DNA of 64,000 bases from Lentisphaera marina (lineage in GTDB: Bacteria; Verrucomicrobiota; Lentisphaeria; Lentisphaerales; Lentisphaeraceae). Positions 54,466 to 64,000 of this stretch are shown in pieces. Within the stretch, counting starts at the first letter, position 1, and every line of letters begins with the position of its first letter. Position numbers and translations under genes: made by a program. Where the stretch lies: the NCBI RefSeq assembly GCF_028745505.1, contig NZ_JAQZZL010000001.1, positions 248,001-312,000 of the forward strand, in the 5' to 3' direction. A model generated the notes under the pieces. That model saw only the letters and a program-made list of their open reading frames with translations. It ran no database searches and was not told the DNA's origin.

Positions 54466-55556
54466 TTCCGTTTCCGAGGTAAATAAGCATTATCTTCCCA
54501 AAGAGCATAATTTTTTCGGAACTGCGATAAGTCGGTCCAAACTTCATTAAAAAACTGATCTTTTGATGATTCTTCTTGTACAACTTCCTTCCAAGCTTGT
54601 TCATAAGCATGCAACATGGCATCATCCCAGCGCTTGATATTCACATCATATTTTTCCACATTATCGCGCATTACCTGAAATTGACTACCTTCTCCCTGAG
54701 CTAATGAATTCATCAAACTCTCGTTACAAGCCATTTCGATGAGGGCTTTTTGCGACTCTGGCAACTGATTCCATTTATCCTTATTGATGATCAATTCTAG
54801 CAAAGTGGATTGCTGGTGCCAACCAGGGAAATAATTATATTTAGCAATTTTATAGAGACCAATCTTTTTATCAATCACGGGCATAGAAAATTCGGTCGCA
54901 TCGATCACGCCCTTCTCCATCGCAGGATAAATTTCTCCTCCGCCTAAAAGCATGGTGGACACATCCATTTTTTCCATGACACGAGCACCCAAGCCAAAAA
55001 ACCTCATCTTGAGTCCTTTTAAGTCGTCTGGATTATTGATTTCTTTTTTAAACCAACCCGAGGTCTCAGGGGGTAAAACTGTGCATAAAAGGACTTTCAC
55101 ATTATAGCCAGCATCATCGTACATGCGTTGATAAAGCTTCATGCCATTGCCCTGCTTCATCCACGCTAAATAAGGCCCTGCTTCGGGGCCAAAAGGCACC
55201 GAAGAAAAAAGAGGTCCTGCAGGAAGTTTCCCCGCCCAAAAACCCGCTGAACCATAACCCGCATCAACTTTTCCTGAACTAACAGCTTCCAAAATCGCCT
55301 GTAAACCACCGACATCTTGTGGCTCCATGAGGCGCACCGTGATCGCACCCCCACTCGAAAGCTCCAAACGATCTGCCATGATTTTTACTGAATCGCCTAA
55401 AATTGGTAAAGCACTATTATATGAAGAAGCGATTTTGAGACGTGTTTTCACGCCTCCATGCGCCGCTTCTTTTTTGCGACGAACGCAAGCACCAAAGCTG
55501 AGGCTCAGCACTATAAATACAAGAATTAACTTTTTCATTCTCATCCCATTTAACAC
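54462..55556 (-). CDS. dctP: TRAP substrate-binding lipoprotein (TakP-like)
   Basis: 364 residues. Lipobox LSFGAC follows a signal peptide; starts at 55556, 55544 or 55538 are possible. DctP motifs: KGLKMRFFGLGARVMEKMD, LGGGEIYPAMEKGVIDATEF and YNYFPGWHQQSTLLELIINK. The GGEI...GAIDATE and YYPGWHE-like blocks are typical of the alpha-keto acid/lactate-binding TakP branch. Binds its ligand outside the membrane and delivers it to DctQM. The keto-acid label is by motif similarity and not proven. Confidence 0.9.
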   Translation of the reverse strand: MLNGMRMKKLILVFIVLSLSFGACVRRKKEAAHGGVKTRLKIASSYNSALPILGDSVKIMADRLELSSGGAITVRLMEPQDVGGLQAILEAVSSGKVDAGYGSAGFWAGKLPAGPLFSSVPFGPEAGPYLAWMKQGNGMKLYQRMYDDAGYNVKVLLCTVLPPETSGWFKKEINNPDDLKGLKMRFFGLGARVMEKMDVSTMLLGGGEIYPAMEKGVIDATEFSMPVIDKKIGLYKIAKYNYFPGWHQQSTLLELIINKDKWNQLPESQKALIEMACNESLMNSLAQGEGSQFQVMRDNVEKYDVNIKRWDDAMLHAYEQAWKEVVQEESSKDQFFNEVWTDLSQFRKNYALWEDNAYLPRKRK

Positions 55557-55719
55557 TTAATTATCAACGCTAAACACAATGCGTGAAGTCATAAAATCTG
55601 CAAGCCCTTGATAATAGTGACTAAGCTCATTAAGTAGTTGAAATTTACTTTACAGAGCCATTTAAACGTACTTTATTGAAGCTCAGTTATAAATACAACT
55701 AACCCCCTCTCAGGTGTCT

Positions 55720-56352
55720 ATGAAAAAATTTCTTTTTATCTTTACAGGCTTAATCCTAACTTACTTTGTCCTAACAGATTCAAGTTCACCCTTAAATATT
55801 AGTTCGAACCGCGCTCCTCACCCTGGGGCAGTCGAACAGGAACCTCAACAGGTCCAAATCACTACGCCAAGTAAAATTAAGATGGGGGCTTACACAATTC
55901 ATGAGCTCGCTAAGTTTCGCATTCGCGCCCGTATACTCTCGAAAACTAATTATCACATGGGTCGAGAAACCGACCTCTCGCCCACTGACTTGGCCTTGGG
56001 TTGGCAAAAAATGTCGGATCTAAAAGTTTTGGATAAAATATCCATCAGTCAATCTGGGCGATGGTATTATTGGCGAACCTCCAACTTTCCCATCCCACGC
56101 CGTGACATCGAAACGATGAGTGCCAATATGCACCTCATCCCTGCTAACGATGCCATTGAAGATCAAATTGAGGAAACTCAGGAAGGCGATATCATCGAAA
56201 TCACTGGCAGCTTAGTGAAAGTCACTTCAAACACAGATAATTGGAACTGGAAAAGCTCACTCACACGTAGTGACACGGGCAATGGAGCCTGTGAAGTCAT
56301 CCTCGTTAAAGAACTTAAAATAACGGGGACCAATGAAGCTCAAGTACGCTAA
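55720..56352 (+). CDS. Conserved membrane-anchored protein of unknown function
   Basis: 210 residues from the ATG at 55720; a GTG two codons earlier (55714) is possible. The N-terminal hydrophobic segment (about 3-20) is a signal peptide or anchor. The rest has a pattern I have seen in uncharacterised proteins of other bacteria: RWYYWRTSNFPIPRRDIE, SANMHLIPA, GDIIEITGSLVKV and SSLTRSDTGNGACE. This suggests an OB-like fold. No function known. Convergent with leuB, sharing a terminator. Confidence 0.75.
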   Translation: MKKFLFIFTGLILTYFVLTDSSSPLNISSNRAPHPGAVEQEPQQVQITTPSKIKMGAYTIHELAKFRIRARILSKTNYHMGRETDLSPTDLALGWQKMSDLKVLDKISISQSGRWYYWRTSNFPIPRRDIETMSANMHLIPANDAIEDQIEETQEGDIIEITGSLVKVTSNTDNWNWKSSLTRSDTGNGACEVILVKELKITGTNEAQVR

Positions 56353-56356
56353 AAAT

Positions 56357-56390
56357 AAAAAGCTCCGTGGCCGAGGCCACGGAGCTTTTT
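56357..56390. terminator. Strong bidirectional terminator
   Basis: A 16-base arm (56357-56372, core AGCTCCGTGGCC) and its exact complement (56375-56390) form a GC-rich stem flanked by A-run and T-run. It lies between convergent genes ending at 56352 and 56416. Confidence 0.9.
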
Positions 56391-56415
56391 AAAGACTTGT
56401 TGGTAAGCTTAGAGC

Positions 56416-57492
56416 TTAGAGCTTAGACGCTACAAGTGCACCCATTTCAGAACATGATAGACATTCTTTGCCGTCTTCCATGATATCTGCAGTGCGGTAG
56501 CCCTCAGCGAGAACTTTTGCTACTGTGTCTTCAATGAGATCAGCTTCAGTATCGAGATCGAAGCTATAGCGAAGCATCATTGAAACAGAAAGGATTGTTG
56601 CAAGTGGGTTAGCTTTGCCAGTACCAGTGATATCTGGAGCAGAACCGTGAATTGGCTCATAAAGGCTTACTTTGCCATCGCCAATTGATGCTGAAGGAAG
56701 CATGCCAATTGAACCAGTGATCATTGATGCTTCATCAGAAATGATATCGCCGAAAAGGTTACCTGTCACGATTGTGTCGAATTGACCTGGGTTGCGAACG
56801 AGCTGCATTGCTGCGTTATCAACATACATTGTGTGGTAATCCACGTCAGTGTAGTCTTTTGCAACTTCTTCAGCAACTTCGTTCCAAAGCTGAGATACGT
56901 CAAGAACGTTAGCTTTCTCTACTGAGTGAAGCTTGTTACCGCGCTTGCGAGCGATTTCGAAAGCAAGCTTTACAATGCGCTTAACTTCTGACTCTTTGTA
57001 AACCATTGTGTTATAAGCATAGCGCTCGCCATTCTCGTCAACGCCTTCACCACGTGGCTCACCGAAGTAGATACCACCGATAAGTTCACGAACAACCATG
57101 ATGTCGAGACCATCGCCAATCACTGAATCTTTGAGGAAAGAAGCGTCTTTGAGCTCTTCCCAGAGTTTTGCAGGACGTAGGTTTGCGTAAAGACCAAGAG
57201 CCTTACGAATACCAAGAAGACCACGCTCAGGACGGATTGACTTGTCAATTTTATCCCATTTAGGCCCGCCGATAGCGCCCATAAGTACAGCATCAGAAGC
57301 GAGACACTTGTCGATTGTATCTTGTGTAAGAGGTGTGTTGTGAGCATCGATAGATGCGCCACCAATGATTGCCTCGTCGAGTGTTAAGTTGTGACCAAAT
57401 TTCTCACATACTTTTTCGAGGACTACTACAGCTTGTTCGATGATCTCGGGTCCGATACCATCACCAGGTAATACACAGATTTTTAAATCCAT
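56416..57492 (-). CDS. leuB: 3-isopropylmalate dehydrogenase
   Basis: 358 residues. [18 protein letters not shown] start, [23 protein letters not shown] and the signature [25 protein letters not shown] are diagnostic. NAD-dependent oxidation and decarboxylation of 3-isopropylmalate to 4-methyl-2-oxovalerate in leucine synthesis, cytoplasmic. Two bases after leuD in a leuC-leuD-leuB transcript. leuA is not in this window. Full length with no change in key motifs. Confidence 0.97.
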   Translation of the reverse strand: MDLKICVLPGDGIGPEIIEQAVVVLEKVCEKFGHNLTLDEAIIGGASIDAHNTPLTQDTIDKCLASDAVLMGAIGGPKWDKIDKSIRPERGLLGIRKALGLYANLRPAKLWEELKDASFLKDSVIGDGLDIMVVRELIGGIYFGEPRGEGVDENGERYAYNTMVYKESEVKRIVKLAFEIARKRGNKLHSVEKANVLDVSQLWNEVAEEVAKDYTDVDYHTMYVDNAAMQLVRNPGQFDTIVTGNLFGDIISDEASMITGSIGMLPSASIGDGKVSLYEPIHGSAPDITGTGKANPLATILSVSMMLRYSFDLDTEADLIEDTVAKVLAEGYRTADIMEDGKECLSCSEMGALVASKL

Positions 57493-57494
57493 TA

Positions 57495-58046
57495 TTATTC
57501 TCCCATCTGCTTAGCGTATTTGAAAACGTCACCAGCTTCCATAATGGCTTTAATATCACCAAGTGGATTGAGATCGTATTCTTTACCTGAAGTCAGATTC
57601 TTTAGTTTATTAATTTCAAGATCGATTTCGAGTTCGTCACCAGTAGCAACTTCCTCATTGATTTTTACGGGTGTCTCAGAAGGAACGAGGTAGCCACCAT
57701 TTACACTATTACGGAAGTAGATACGTGCGAAAGATTGAGCAACTACGATTTCTGCGCCAGCTTCTGCGAGTGCAAAAGGAGCGTGTTCACGTGATGAGCC
57801 ACAACCAAAGTTTTCACCAGCAATAATGATATTGTAATCAGATTTATAACCTTCGCTTACATAGCGAATATCGCCACCGGGGTAACCTGACTCGCCTTCG
57901 GGTACACCGAAGAGAGCGAATTTACCAAAGTATTTCTTCTCTTCTTCGTTTGAAGGGTCGTAAGAAAGATATTTTGCAGGGATAATTTGATCCGTATCAA
58001 TATTATCTCCAAGAACAAATGCTTTACCTTTGATGAGTGAATTCAT
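57495..58046 (-). CDS. leuD: 3-isopropylmalate dehydratase small subunit
   Basis: 183 residues. [15 protein letters not shown] and [14 protein letters not shown] are the LeuD hallmarks. With LeuC it isomerises 2- to 3-isopropylmalate. Starts one base before the leuC stop ends and is followed by leuB after 2 bases. Length fits the bacterial/archaeal LeuD type that works with the 420-residue LeuC class. Confidence 0.96.
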   Translation of the reverse strand: MNSLIKGKAFVLGDNIDTDQIIPAKYLSYDPSNEEEKKYFGKFALFGVPEGESGYPGGDIRYVSEGYKSDYNIIIAGENFGCGSSREHAPFALAEAGAEIVVAQSFARIYFRNSVNGGYLVPSETPVKINEEVATGDELEIDLEINKLKNLTSGKEYDLNPLGDIKAIMEAGDVFKYAKQMGE

Positions 58047-59350
58047 TATTTTGACTCCAAGTATTCATCAGGTTGAGTAATAACACCAGTTAAGGCACTT
58101 GCCGCAGCAACATAAGGTGATGCGAGGTAAACTTGTGCTTGCATAGAACCCATACGACCTGGGAAGTTACGGTTAGTGGTAGAAACAACAATCTCATTGC
58201 TATTAGCACGACCGAAAGTATCTTCTGGTCCACCGAGACATGCTGCACAACCTGGAGGGCCGATTCGGCAGCCCGCTTCAAGAAAGATTTCCATGTAGGT
58301 CTTATCTTTGTATTTAAGTGTGCGAAGATCTTTTTCTACGAAAGTTGTTGAAGGCACCACAAAAGTATCCATCGCAACTTTCTGACCATACATAACTTCT
58401 GCGGCAGCCGCGAAGTCTTCTGTTTTACCACCAGTACAAGAACCGATATAAGCACGTGTTAATTCAGTACCTTTAATCTCGCTAACGCCTTTGCGCTTAT
58501 CGGGAGCAGAAGGAATCGCTACTGTTGGTTCAAGCTCACTGCAGTTGATCACATAAACGTCTTTGTAGTCTGCATCAGCATCAGCTTTAAATAAAGTGTA
58601 CGGAACATCTGTACGCTCTTTCACGTAAGCTTCAACTTTTGCGTCAGCCGCAATTACGCCGTTCTTACCGCCAGCTTCAATTGCCATGTTGCAAATAGTC
58701 ATACGCTCTTCGATTGAGAGCTCATCGATAACTGGGCCTTCGAATTCCATTGCACAGTAAGTCGCGCCAGAGAAACCGATCTCACCAATCATGTGAAGAA
58801 TGAGGTCTTTTGCCATCATTGTCTTAGGGAGCTTACCTTCGAGGACAAACTTAATTGTCTCTGGAACTTTTAACCAAGTTCTACCTGTTCCCATTGTGAA
58901 AGCAGCATCAGTATTACCAATACCTGTTGCAAAAGCACCAAGTGCACCATGCGTACATGTGTGTGAATCTGTCCCAAGAATGATTTCACCAGGACGAACG
59001 TGACCTTTTTCAGGAAGAGTTACGTGGCAAACACCCATATACGTGTCTGTACCTGGTTGGTAGTAGTGAGGAAGCTCCTGCTCTTTGGCAAAATCCGTTA
59101 GGATATCGATATTACGGAGAGCACGTTTATCTTCCGTGAAGATGTAGTGATCAGGAATAATCACAACGTTTTCTTTGTCGAAAACTTTGGCATCAGCACC
59201 AAATTTATCTTTGAAGATACCAATTGTACCAGGTCCACAAACGTCGTGAGTCATTAGAACATTGACGTTCACCCAGACATTCTCACCAGCTTTTACAGAG
59301 TCACGCCCTGCAGCATTGGCAATAATTTTTTCAGTTAAGGTCATTCCCAT
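58046..59350 (-). CDS. leuC: 3-isopropylmalate dehydratase large subunit
   Basis: 434 residues from the ATG at 59350, which has GGAGA 7 bases before it. The longer frame to 59479 adds hydrophobic, non-conserved residues and is unlikely. MTLTEKIIANAAGRDSV start, GTDSHTCTHGALGAFATGIG, SCTGGKTEDF and PGCAACLGG carry the 4Fe-4S ligands. Aconitase-type enzyme of leucine synthesis, first gene of the leuCDB transcript. Type like HacA/LeuC2, usual length about 420. Confidence 0.96.
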   Translation of the reverse strand: MGMTLTEKIIANAAGRDSVKAGENVWVNVNVLMTHDVCGPGTIGIFKDKFGADAKVFDKENVVIIPDHYIFTEDKRALRNIDILTDFAKEQELPHYYQPGTDTYMGVCHVTLPEKGHVRPGEIILGTDSHTCTHGALGAFATGIGNTDAAFTMGTGRTWLKVPETIKFVLEGKLPKTMMAKDLILHMIGEIGFSGATYCAMEFEGPVIDELSIEERMTICNMAIEAGGKNGVIAADAKVEAYVKERTDVPYTLFKADADADYKDVYVINCSELEPTVAIPSAPDKRKGVSEIKGTELTRAYIGSCTGGKTEDFAAAAEVMYGQKVAMDTFVVPSTTFVEKDLRTLKYKDKTYMEIFLEAGCRIGPPGCAACLGGPEDTFGRANSNEIVVSTTNRNFPGRMGSMQAQVYLASPYVAAASALTGVITQPDEYLESK

Positions 59351-59661
59351 GAGGAAGTCTCCATTGTTTTTTAATAAAAATCTCTCATGTCCTAAAAATA
59401 TTGAATTTTTACTGACATAAATAATAGCCCATAGTTTTAGCACAAGCACATAAAAAAGCAACTCGAATATCTGCTCCAAAAGCCATATTGAATTCTTATC
59501 TAAAGACTTTTAAATCAATGTCCTAATCCGAAAACTCAGCAAGACTTGATAAATCTTTGATTAAAATGCCTATTTGTTTTCATCATCTCACAATTTTTTT
59601 CTTGGTTTTAATCTTTTAAAGCCATAGCTTTTTAAACTAGGATGTGTCAGAAGGAGTCAAA
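59351..59661. other. Divergent spacer between leuC and HTH gene
   Basis: AT-rich, about 310 bases, with no reading frame supported. It should hold promoters for leuCDB (minus) and the HTH gene (plus). No leucine leader peptide or T-box was recognised. Confidence 0.4.
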
Positions 59662-60009
59662 ATGAAAACATACGATTGGTCAGAGTTAGTTAGCGATATC
59701 ATTGGGCATTTGCATATAACCCAATCACAACTCGCAGAAAAATGCATGGTAACCCAACAGTCTATTTCCAACTGGAAGAAGGGTTCGCGTAAGCCGGGAG
59801 TCTATGCTCAAGAAAAAATCTTTTCACTTTGCCAAGAGGCAAACTTAGAATTGAGTAATTATGTCGAGATCCACAATTGGGAGGAACTCGACCCCAAAGA
59901 CATGATACGTTCATGTCTCAAAGGACTGCATAAAGATCAGCAAAAAATTGCCCTGCACATGCTCTTAACCCTCACAGAAGATTTCCGTCAGCAAAATCTG
60001 ATGGAATAA
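59662..60009 (+). CDS. Small HTH (XRE/Cro-type) DNA-binding protein
   Basis: 115 residues from the ATG at 59662, which has AAGGAG just before it; a GTG at 59644 is less likely. HTH about residues 14-45: HITQSQLAEKCMVTQQSISNWKKG, a typical XRE pattern in pieces. C-terminal helical part (DPKDMIRSCLKGLHKDQQKIALHMLL) for dimerisation. A transcriptional regulator by family; targets unknown. An imperfect stem (60036-60045/60049-60059) follows. Confidence 0.85.
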   Translation: MKTYDWSELVSDIIGHLHITQSQLAEKCMVTQQSISNWKKGSRKPGVYAQEKIFSLCQEANLELSNYVEIHNWEELDPKDMIRSCLKGLHKDQQKIALHMLLTLTEDFRQQNLME

Positions 60010-60130
60010 GCTCGCTTAGAAAGCTCCTTTCATCACCCTATTGATAAAATCAATGAGGGGTATAACAATAATTCATTGCATATATGGGCATTGAGTCGCT
60101 ACAGTCCATGAATCACATAGAGGAGTCCTT

Positions 60131-62644
60131 ATGAATAAATTAATATCACTTTGCTTACTACTAAGTTTCACAGTTCTTGCTGAAAGTAAAAACGAACTCA
60201 ATTGCTACATTTCACCTACTGAGGAGTTCGCTCTAGTAGAAATAAAACAAGCTAATTATTATGGCAAGGTAGCTATTCGCCCAAACAAAAAACACCCATT
60301 GCTCTACCCTGTATTCATTAAAAATGGCAAAGAAATTCATTGCCTAGCTTTGAGTCGCAAAGAATTTATTCCAAATGTAAAAGAAGACTTCCCTTGGAGC
60401 CTAACACAAAACCCTAAAAACAATAAACAAAATCGCCAGAAGATCACCGACAAGCAACAATATGAAAAAATACACCAAATTTGGCAAGAACAATTTCGCA
60501 ACAACCTTAATTCACGGGCAAAACTCTACGAAGATTCCGAACTAGAATACCTACTGCACCTTAAATTTTTCAAAACTCCCATTACAGGCTCATATAAATC
60601 CTGGAAAAACGATAAGCTAAGTAATTTAATCTGGAGTTTTAGCGGTTTACAGGACATTCGTTACGCCATCCCTTTAAATAAAACGACACCACTAAAAAAT
60701 CACGAGTATACAGAGCTCCCTCCAAAAGCCATTTCCCTACCTCAGGTTAACAACAATGTACCTGAAGCGAAAGCTGAGCAATATCCCTTAGCCTGTTTAA
60801 CGCCACGCAGCTGTTACTATTGGGAATTTTCGAGCCTCGAAGAAATGAAGCAGCTTATCCAGCAAAGTTCAGATTTATTTAATCAATGGTCACCGGGGAC
60901 TTATCCAAAGACTTTTCAACAAGCACTAGATCAAATCTTTAAAGACATGAACATTCAGCTCGACACATTAAAATCAGAAGAGCACGGTCGCATTGCCATT
61001 GCTGGTTGGGATCCCTTTTTCCAATCCGGTACAAGCTTATTGATTATCAGCGAGAAAGCCCCTTTAAGTGACAACCAAGCTTTTTCTTTTAGTTCAAATT
61101 GGGGTCATGCGACCAGTAACAGCCTCAAACTTCTCAACATGGCAAAGTCAGCTTTCCTCAAGAAAAAAAGCCTTTATCACGATAGCAACTTCATTCATGC
61201 ACGTGCAAAAATCCCCAAGGATGAAACTGAACGTCTTTACTTTTACCTCAGTGACTATTGCCTCAGCAACTTCCTTTCTCCTCGTTGGCAAATCCTCAAC
61301 AAGCGCCTAATTCAGTGTGATGCCCGTATTCGACTTGCCACTTTATTACGTCTTGTAGAAAAAAAGGAACAGGGACTCAAAGAACTACCTAGCTTAAACG
61401 CCCTCGAAGAACAGTACAAAAACCATCCACAAATCACCTATTTACTTAAAGATTTGATACTTGATAAACGAAATGATTCCATCGTTCACCGCGAACTAGG
61501 AGGGCTTTATCAGCACCCTGCCATAGATCAAATCAAGTTTGATAAAGTTTCGCCAGTAGAGAAAAAATTCTATGATAACTTTGCCCAAATGTACATGCGT
61601 AATTGGCGAGCTATGGACCCTATTGCTTGGCAACTAAATCAAGAAAAAAACACTTTTAAGAGCCGGCTCTACATATCCCCTATTAGTAGACTTTCCGATT
61701 TTCGAGAAATTTCGCAAGTAGTTCTAGCCGAAAAGCAAAAACATCAACTTAGAGAAATACCACAAACGGCAGCAGGCATAAGCCTAATTTTTCAAACCCA
61801 ACTCATGGCACCATTCGTCAGAAAGAAAATCCCACAACAGATACAAGTTTCGGCACGCAGCTACGACTTTGCTCCACGTGTCAATTCACTACAAGCCATC
61901 CACAAAAAGGATACAGGACTGGATCCATGGTCTTATATTCGCACCCCCGCCCTCATCGAAATCCCTACTTTAATTGCTCAATTAGGTTTAACTATGTCGA
62001 ACTCACAGATCCAAGACTGTGAATACAAAGGGCTTCGCGAACTAAACCTAAGATCCAATGATTGGCTTCATCGCATTTTTACTCATACGGGTGATCAAGG
62101 CTACACTCGTGTTAGTTTACACCCAAGCATCCTGCAGAATGCCACTACTCAAATGGGTGAGCTTAAAGAAACGACTATCCCGTCAGACATCTATGCTTAC
62201 CTAGATTTTAAGAAAGCTTACCTAATGCACCGCTTTCTCTTAATTGAGGCCGCCAAAAACCGTATTTACGCACATTGGCGCCGTCATCAACGCCTGCGCT
62301 GGATTGAACAACAACTCGGTAATGATTTTGTCCAAAAAAATCTTTTCCCACTACCACAGCAGGCTTATAAAGGAGCCTATTTCAACCTTCCTGAACCCGA
62401 TTCAGATTTCAAGTCATATTACCGCAGCATTGGTCCCTCGTCCTACACCAAACATCTCCCCCCCGTACTCAAACGCTTAGACAAGCTTGAACAATTCATC
62501 TCAGTAGAGCCTAATGCCTTATTCTTTGAAACTCATCTCAAGCTCAAAGATAAACCCGCTGCGACGAAGCCTCTACAGGCTCCCGCCGTTGTCAATCCAC
62601 AAAATGCACAAAGTGACGGCGTTTTGGATTTCGATAGCGAATGA
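60131..62644 (+). CDS. Large secreted protein of unknown function
   Basis: 837 residues, signal peptide to about residue 18 (LLLSFTVLAESK). No family recognised. The sequence is rich in Gln, Leu and aromatic residues without low-complexity tracts. WEFSSLEEMKQLIQQSS and GRIAIAGWDPFFQSGTSLLI look like ordered domains, and KNRIYAHWRRHQRLRWIEQQ is basic and helical. The last 30 residues are Pro/Ala-rich and disordered. AGAGGAG seven bases before the ATG is a strong ribosome-binding site. It stands alone between an HTH gene and a topoisomerase gene. No glycosidase or protease motif seen. Confidence 0.8.
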   Translation: MNKLISLCLLLSFTVLAESKNELNCYISPTEEFALVEIKQANYYGKVAIRPNKKHPLLYPVFIKNGKEIHCLALSRKEFIPNVKEDFPWSLTQNPKNNKQNRQKITDKQQYEKIHQIWQEQFRNNLNSRAKLYEDSELEYLLHLKFFKTPITGSYKSWKNDKLSNLIWSFSGLQDIRYAIPLNKTTPLKNHEYTELPPKAISLPQVNNNVPEAKAEQYPLACLTPRSCYYWEFSSLEEMKQLIQQSSDLFNQWSPGTYPKTFQQALDQIFKDMNIQLDTLKSEEHGRIAIAGWDPFFQSGTSLLIISEKAPLSDNQAFSFSSNWGHATSNSLKLLNMAKSAFLKKKSLYHDSNFIHARAKIPKDETERLYFYLSDYCLSNFLSPRWQILNKRLIQCDARIRLATLLRLVEKKEQGLKELPSLNALEEQYKNHPQITYLLKDLILDKRNDSIVHRELGGLYQHPAIDQIKFDKVSPVEKKFYDNFAQMYMRNWRAMDPIAWQLNQEKNTFKSRLYISPISRLSDFREISQVVLAEKQKHQLREIPQTAAGISLIFQTQLMAPFVRKKIPQQIQVSARSYDFAPRVNSLQAIHKKDTGLDPWSYIRTPALIEIPTLIAQLGLTMSNSQIQDCEYKGLRELNLRSNDWLHRIFTHTGDQGYTRVSLHPSILQNATTQMGELKETTIPSDIYAYLDFKKAYLMHRFLLIEAAKNRIYAHWRRHQRLRWIEQQLGNDFVQKNLFPLPQQAYKGAYFNLPEPDSDFKSYYRSIGPSSYTKHLPPVLKRLDKLEQFISVEPNALFFETHLKLKDKPAATKPLQAPAVVNPQNAQSDGVLDFDSE

Positions 62645-62887
62645 ATATCAAAAGGCAGTTCTAACCAGGCATTAAATGAGGGGCATTTTACCTCACAGAA
62701 GATTCCCGTCAGCTAAACTCATTAGTAAGTGACTTATTGTAAGTCAAAATTTGACATTGCTCGTCTTCGACACCCCATGCCCTTAATAAAAGCTAAGCAA
62801 AGAGGAAAAGCTTCTGAGCTCAAATTGACAAAGAAAAAGCACCATCTTATATTCCTAGATATTACTTGATCCACAAAACACACGGGA

Positions 62888-64000
62888 ATGTCAATGGCCG
62901 ATAAGAAATCTCCTGCCGAGTACGACGAAAGCAAGATCCAAACACTTGACCCTTTAGAGCACATCCGCAAAAGACCGGGTATGTACATCGGGCGCCTCGG
63001 CAACGGCACCAATCAAAATGATGGCATTTACGTCCTACTGAAAGAAGTCGTCGATAACTGTATCGATGAATTCATCATGAATCACGGATCAAAAATCATT
63101 ATCAAAATCGACATTGAAGCCGGCACTTTTTACACACGTGACTTTGGTCGAGGCATCCCTCTTGGTTCTGTAGTAGACTGTGTTTCAAAAATGAATACCG
63201 GGGGTAAATACGAAGGCAATACTTTCGAATTTTCTGTTGGTCTCAATGGGGTAGGTACCAAAGCAGTTAATGCCCTTTCAGCTTTCTTTCGAGTCAAATC
63301 CTTTCGCGATGGCAAATTCAAAGAAGCTTATTTCGAAGAGGGTATACTAGTCAGAGAGAACGAAGGCTCCACCGAGGAAGAAAATGGTACCGAAGTCGAA
63401 TTTTCTCCCTCTCGCGAAATTTTCCCAAAATTCAAAATCGATCTTGGTTTTATTGAACGGCGTATGTGGGGCTATGCTTACCTCAACCGCGGATTGAGCC
63501 TTCAGCTCAATGGGCAAAAATTTTATTCTCGCAATGGTCTACGTGACTTTATTGAAAAAGAAATCAATGACGAAAAGCTCTATGATGTCATCTATCACCG
63601 TGACAACACCATCGAATTTGGTTTTTGTCACACCCCGAACTACGGTGAAAACTATTACTCATACGTCAATGGTCAATACACCAATGATGGTGGCACTCAC
63701 CAACAAGCCTTTCGCGAAGGCATCCTCAAGGGCGTCAATGATTACGCTGGCAAAAACTTTGATGGTTCAGATGTAAGAGATGGCCTCTTTGGCGCCGTTG
63801 CCGTCAAAATCAAAGAACCGATTTTTGAATCTCAAACCAAAAACAAATTGGGCAATACCGAGATCCGCTCCGAAGTCGTCAGTAAAGTAAAAACTTTTTT
63901 AACTGACTTCCTTCACAAAAATAAAACTATTGCTGATCGTCTTTTAGAGAAAATCACTCTCAATGAGAAGATGCGCAAAAACATTACTGATCTAAAGAAG
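62888..64000 (+). CDS. parE: Type IIA topoisomerase subunit B (ParE/GyrB-like), partial at window end
   Basis: 371 residues are inside the window and the frame stays open to its last base. ATG at 62888 or 62894. GHKL ATPase motifs: HIRKRPGMYIG, EVVDNCIDEF (Glu/Asn), DFGRGIPLG and GLNGVGTKAVNALS. The transducer contains FESQTKNKLGNTEIR with the QTK lysine. It supplies ATP-driven strand passage for chromosome decatenation or supercoiling. The insert-free head resembles the ParE type of Bacteroidetes-like lineages, but GyrB cannot be ruled out without the C-terminus. Cytoplasmic housekeeping protein. Confidence 0.88.
   Translation, partial: MSMADKKSPAEYDESKIQTLDPLEHIRKRPGMYIGRLGNGTNQNDGIYVLLKEVVDNCIDEFIMNHGSKIIIKIDIEAGTFYTRDFGRGIPLGSVVDCVSKMNTGGKYEGNTFEFSVGLNGVGTKAVNALSAFFRVKSFRDGKFKEAYFEEGILVRENEGSTEEENGTEVEFSPSREIFPKFKIDLGFIERRMWGYAYLNRGLSLQLNGQKFYSRNGLRDFIEKEINDEKLYDVIYHRDNTIEFGFCHTPNYGENYYSYVNGQYTNDGGTHQQAFREGILKGVNDYAGKNFDGSDVRDGLFGAVAVKIKEPIFESQTKNKLGNTEIRSEVVSKVKTFLTDFLHKNKTIADRLLEKITLNEKMRKNITDLKK

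Noticed and set aside
59351-59479. N-terminal extension of LeuC with a hydrophobic stretch
   Set aside because: The extension is not LeuC-like, and the ATG at 59350 has a good ribosome-binding site.

Overview
The window most likely comes from a marine Lentisphaera-type bacterium (Lentisphaerae, PVC superphylum). This is inferred from gene content: many secreted Cys-type sulfatases and glycosidases without SusC/SusD, a large family of prepilin-like proteins ending in the H-X9-DG motif, an ECF sigma factor next to a Ser/Thr kinase, and AT-rich spacers full of transposons. No rRNA, tRNA or CRISPR array was seen.

Layout. 1-3198: signalling block with the end of an ECF sigma factor, a membrane Ser/Thr kinase with a TPR/LRR-like C-terminal half, and an AraC regulator. 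3307-5817: a pilin gene whose upstream region is split by an IS1380-family element. 6123-20759: eleven same-strand, tightly spaced genes, nearly all exported: a beta-propeller glycosidase, an esterase, four sulfatases, three EEP-fold phosphodiesterase-like proteins, a Tat-exported metallophosphoesterase and a GH29 alpha-L-fucosidase. 20800-23102: a REP-associated transposase, a pilin and a sulfatase fossil. 23353-31199: esterase, sulfatase and a 1753-residue protein with GH95, GH141-like beta-helix, PDZ and discoidin-like parts. 31632-36412: pilin, broken padR, a sixth sulfatase, a secreted protein of unknown function and an esterase. 36493-38166: IS1182-family element. 38506-39888: dihydroorotase. 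40080-46242: a pilin nursery with four intact genes, three decayed ones and an IS3-family insertion. 46324-49146: FAD oxidoreductase and a membrane flavoprotein-like partner. 49304-52533: pilin, beta-lactamase-fold hydrolase, SASA-type esterase and a small secreted protein. 52605-55556: a TRAP transporter. 55720-64000: conserved core with an OB-like unknown, leuCDB, a small HTH protein, a large secreted unknown and the start of a type II topoisomerase B subunit.

How it works together (inference). GH29, GH95 and GH141-like domains all point to fucose. With six sulfatases and three or four esterases, this fits stepwise removal of sulfate and acetyl groups and fucose from a fucoidan-like marine polysaccharide. 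The embedded EEP and metallophosphoesterase proteins are the unusual part: they suggest a phosphate (di)ester in the substrate, or an unrecognised hydrolase role for these folds. Pilin genes are interleaved with the degradation genes and carry shared upstream elements. They are being duplicated, lost and hit by insertion sequences.
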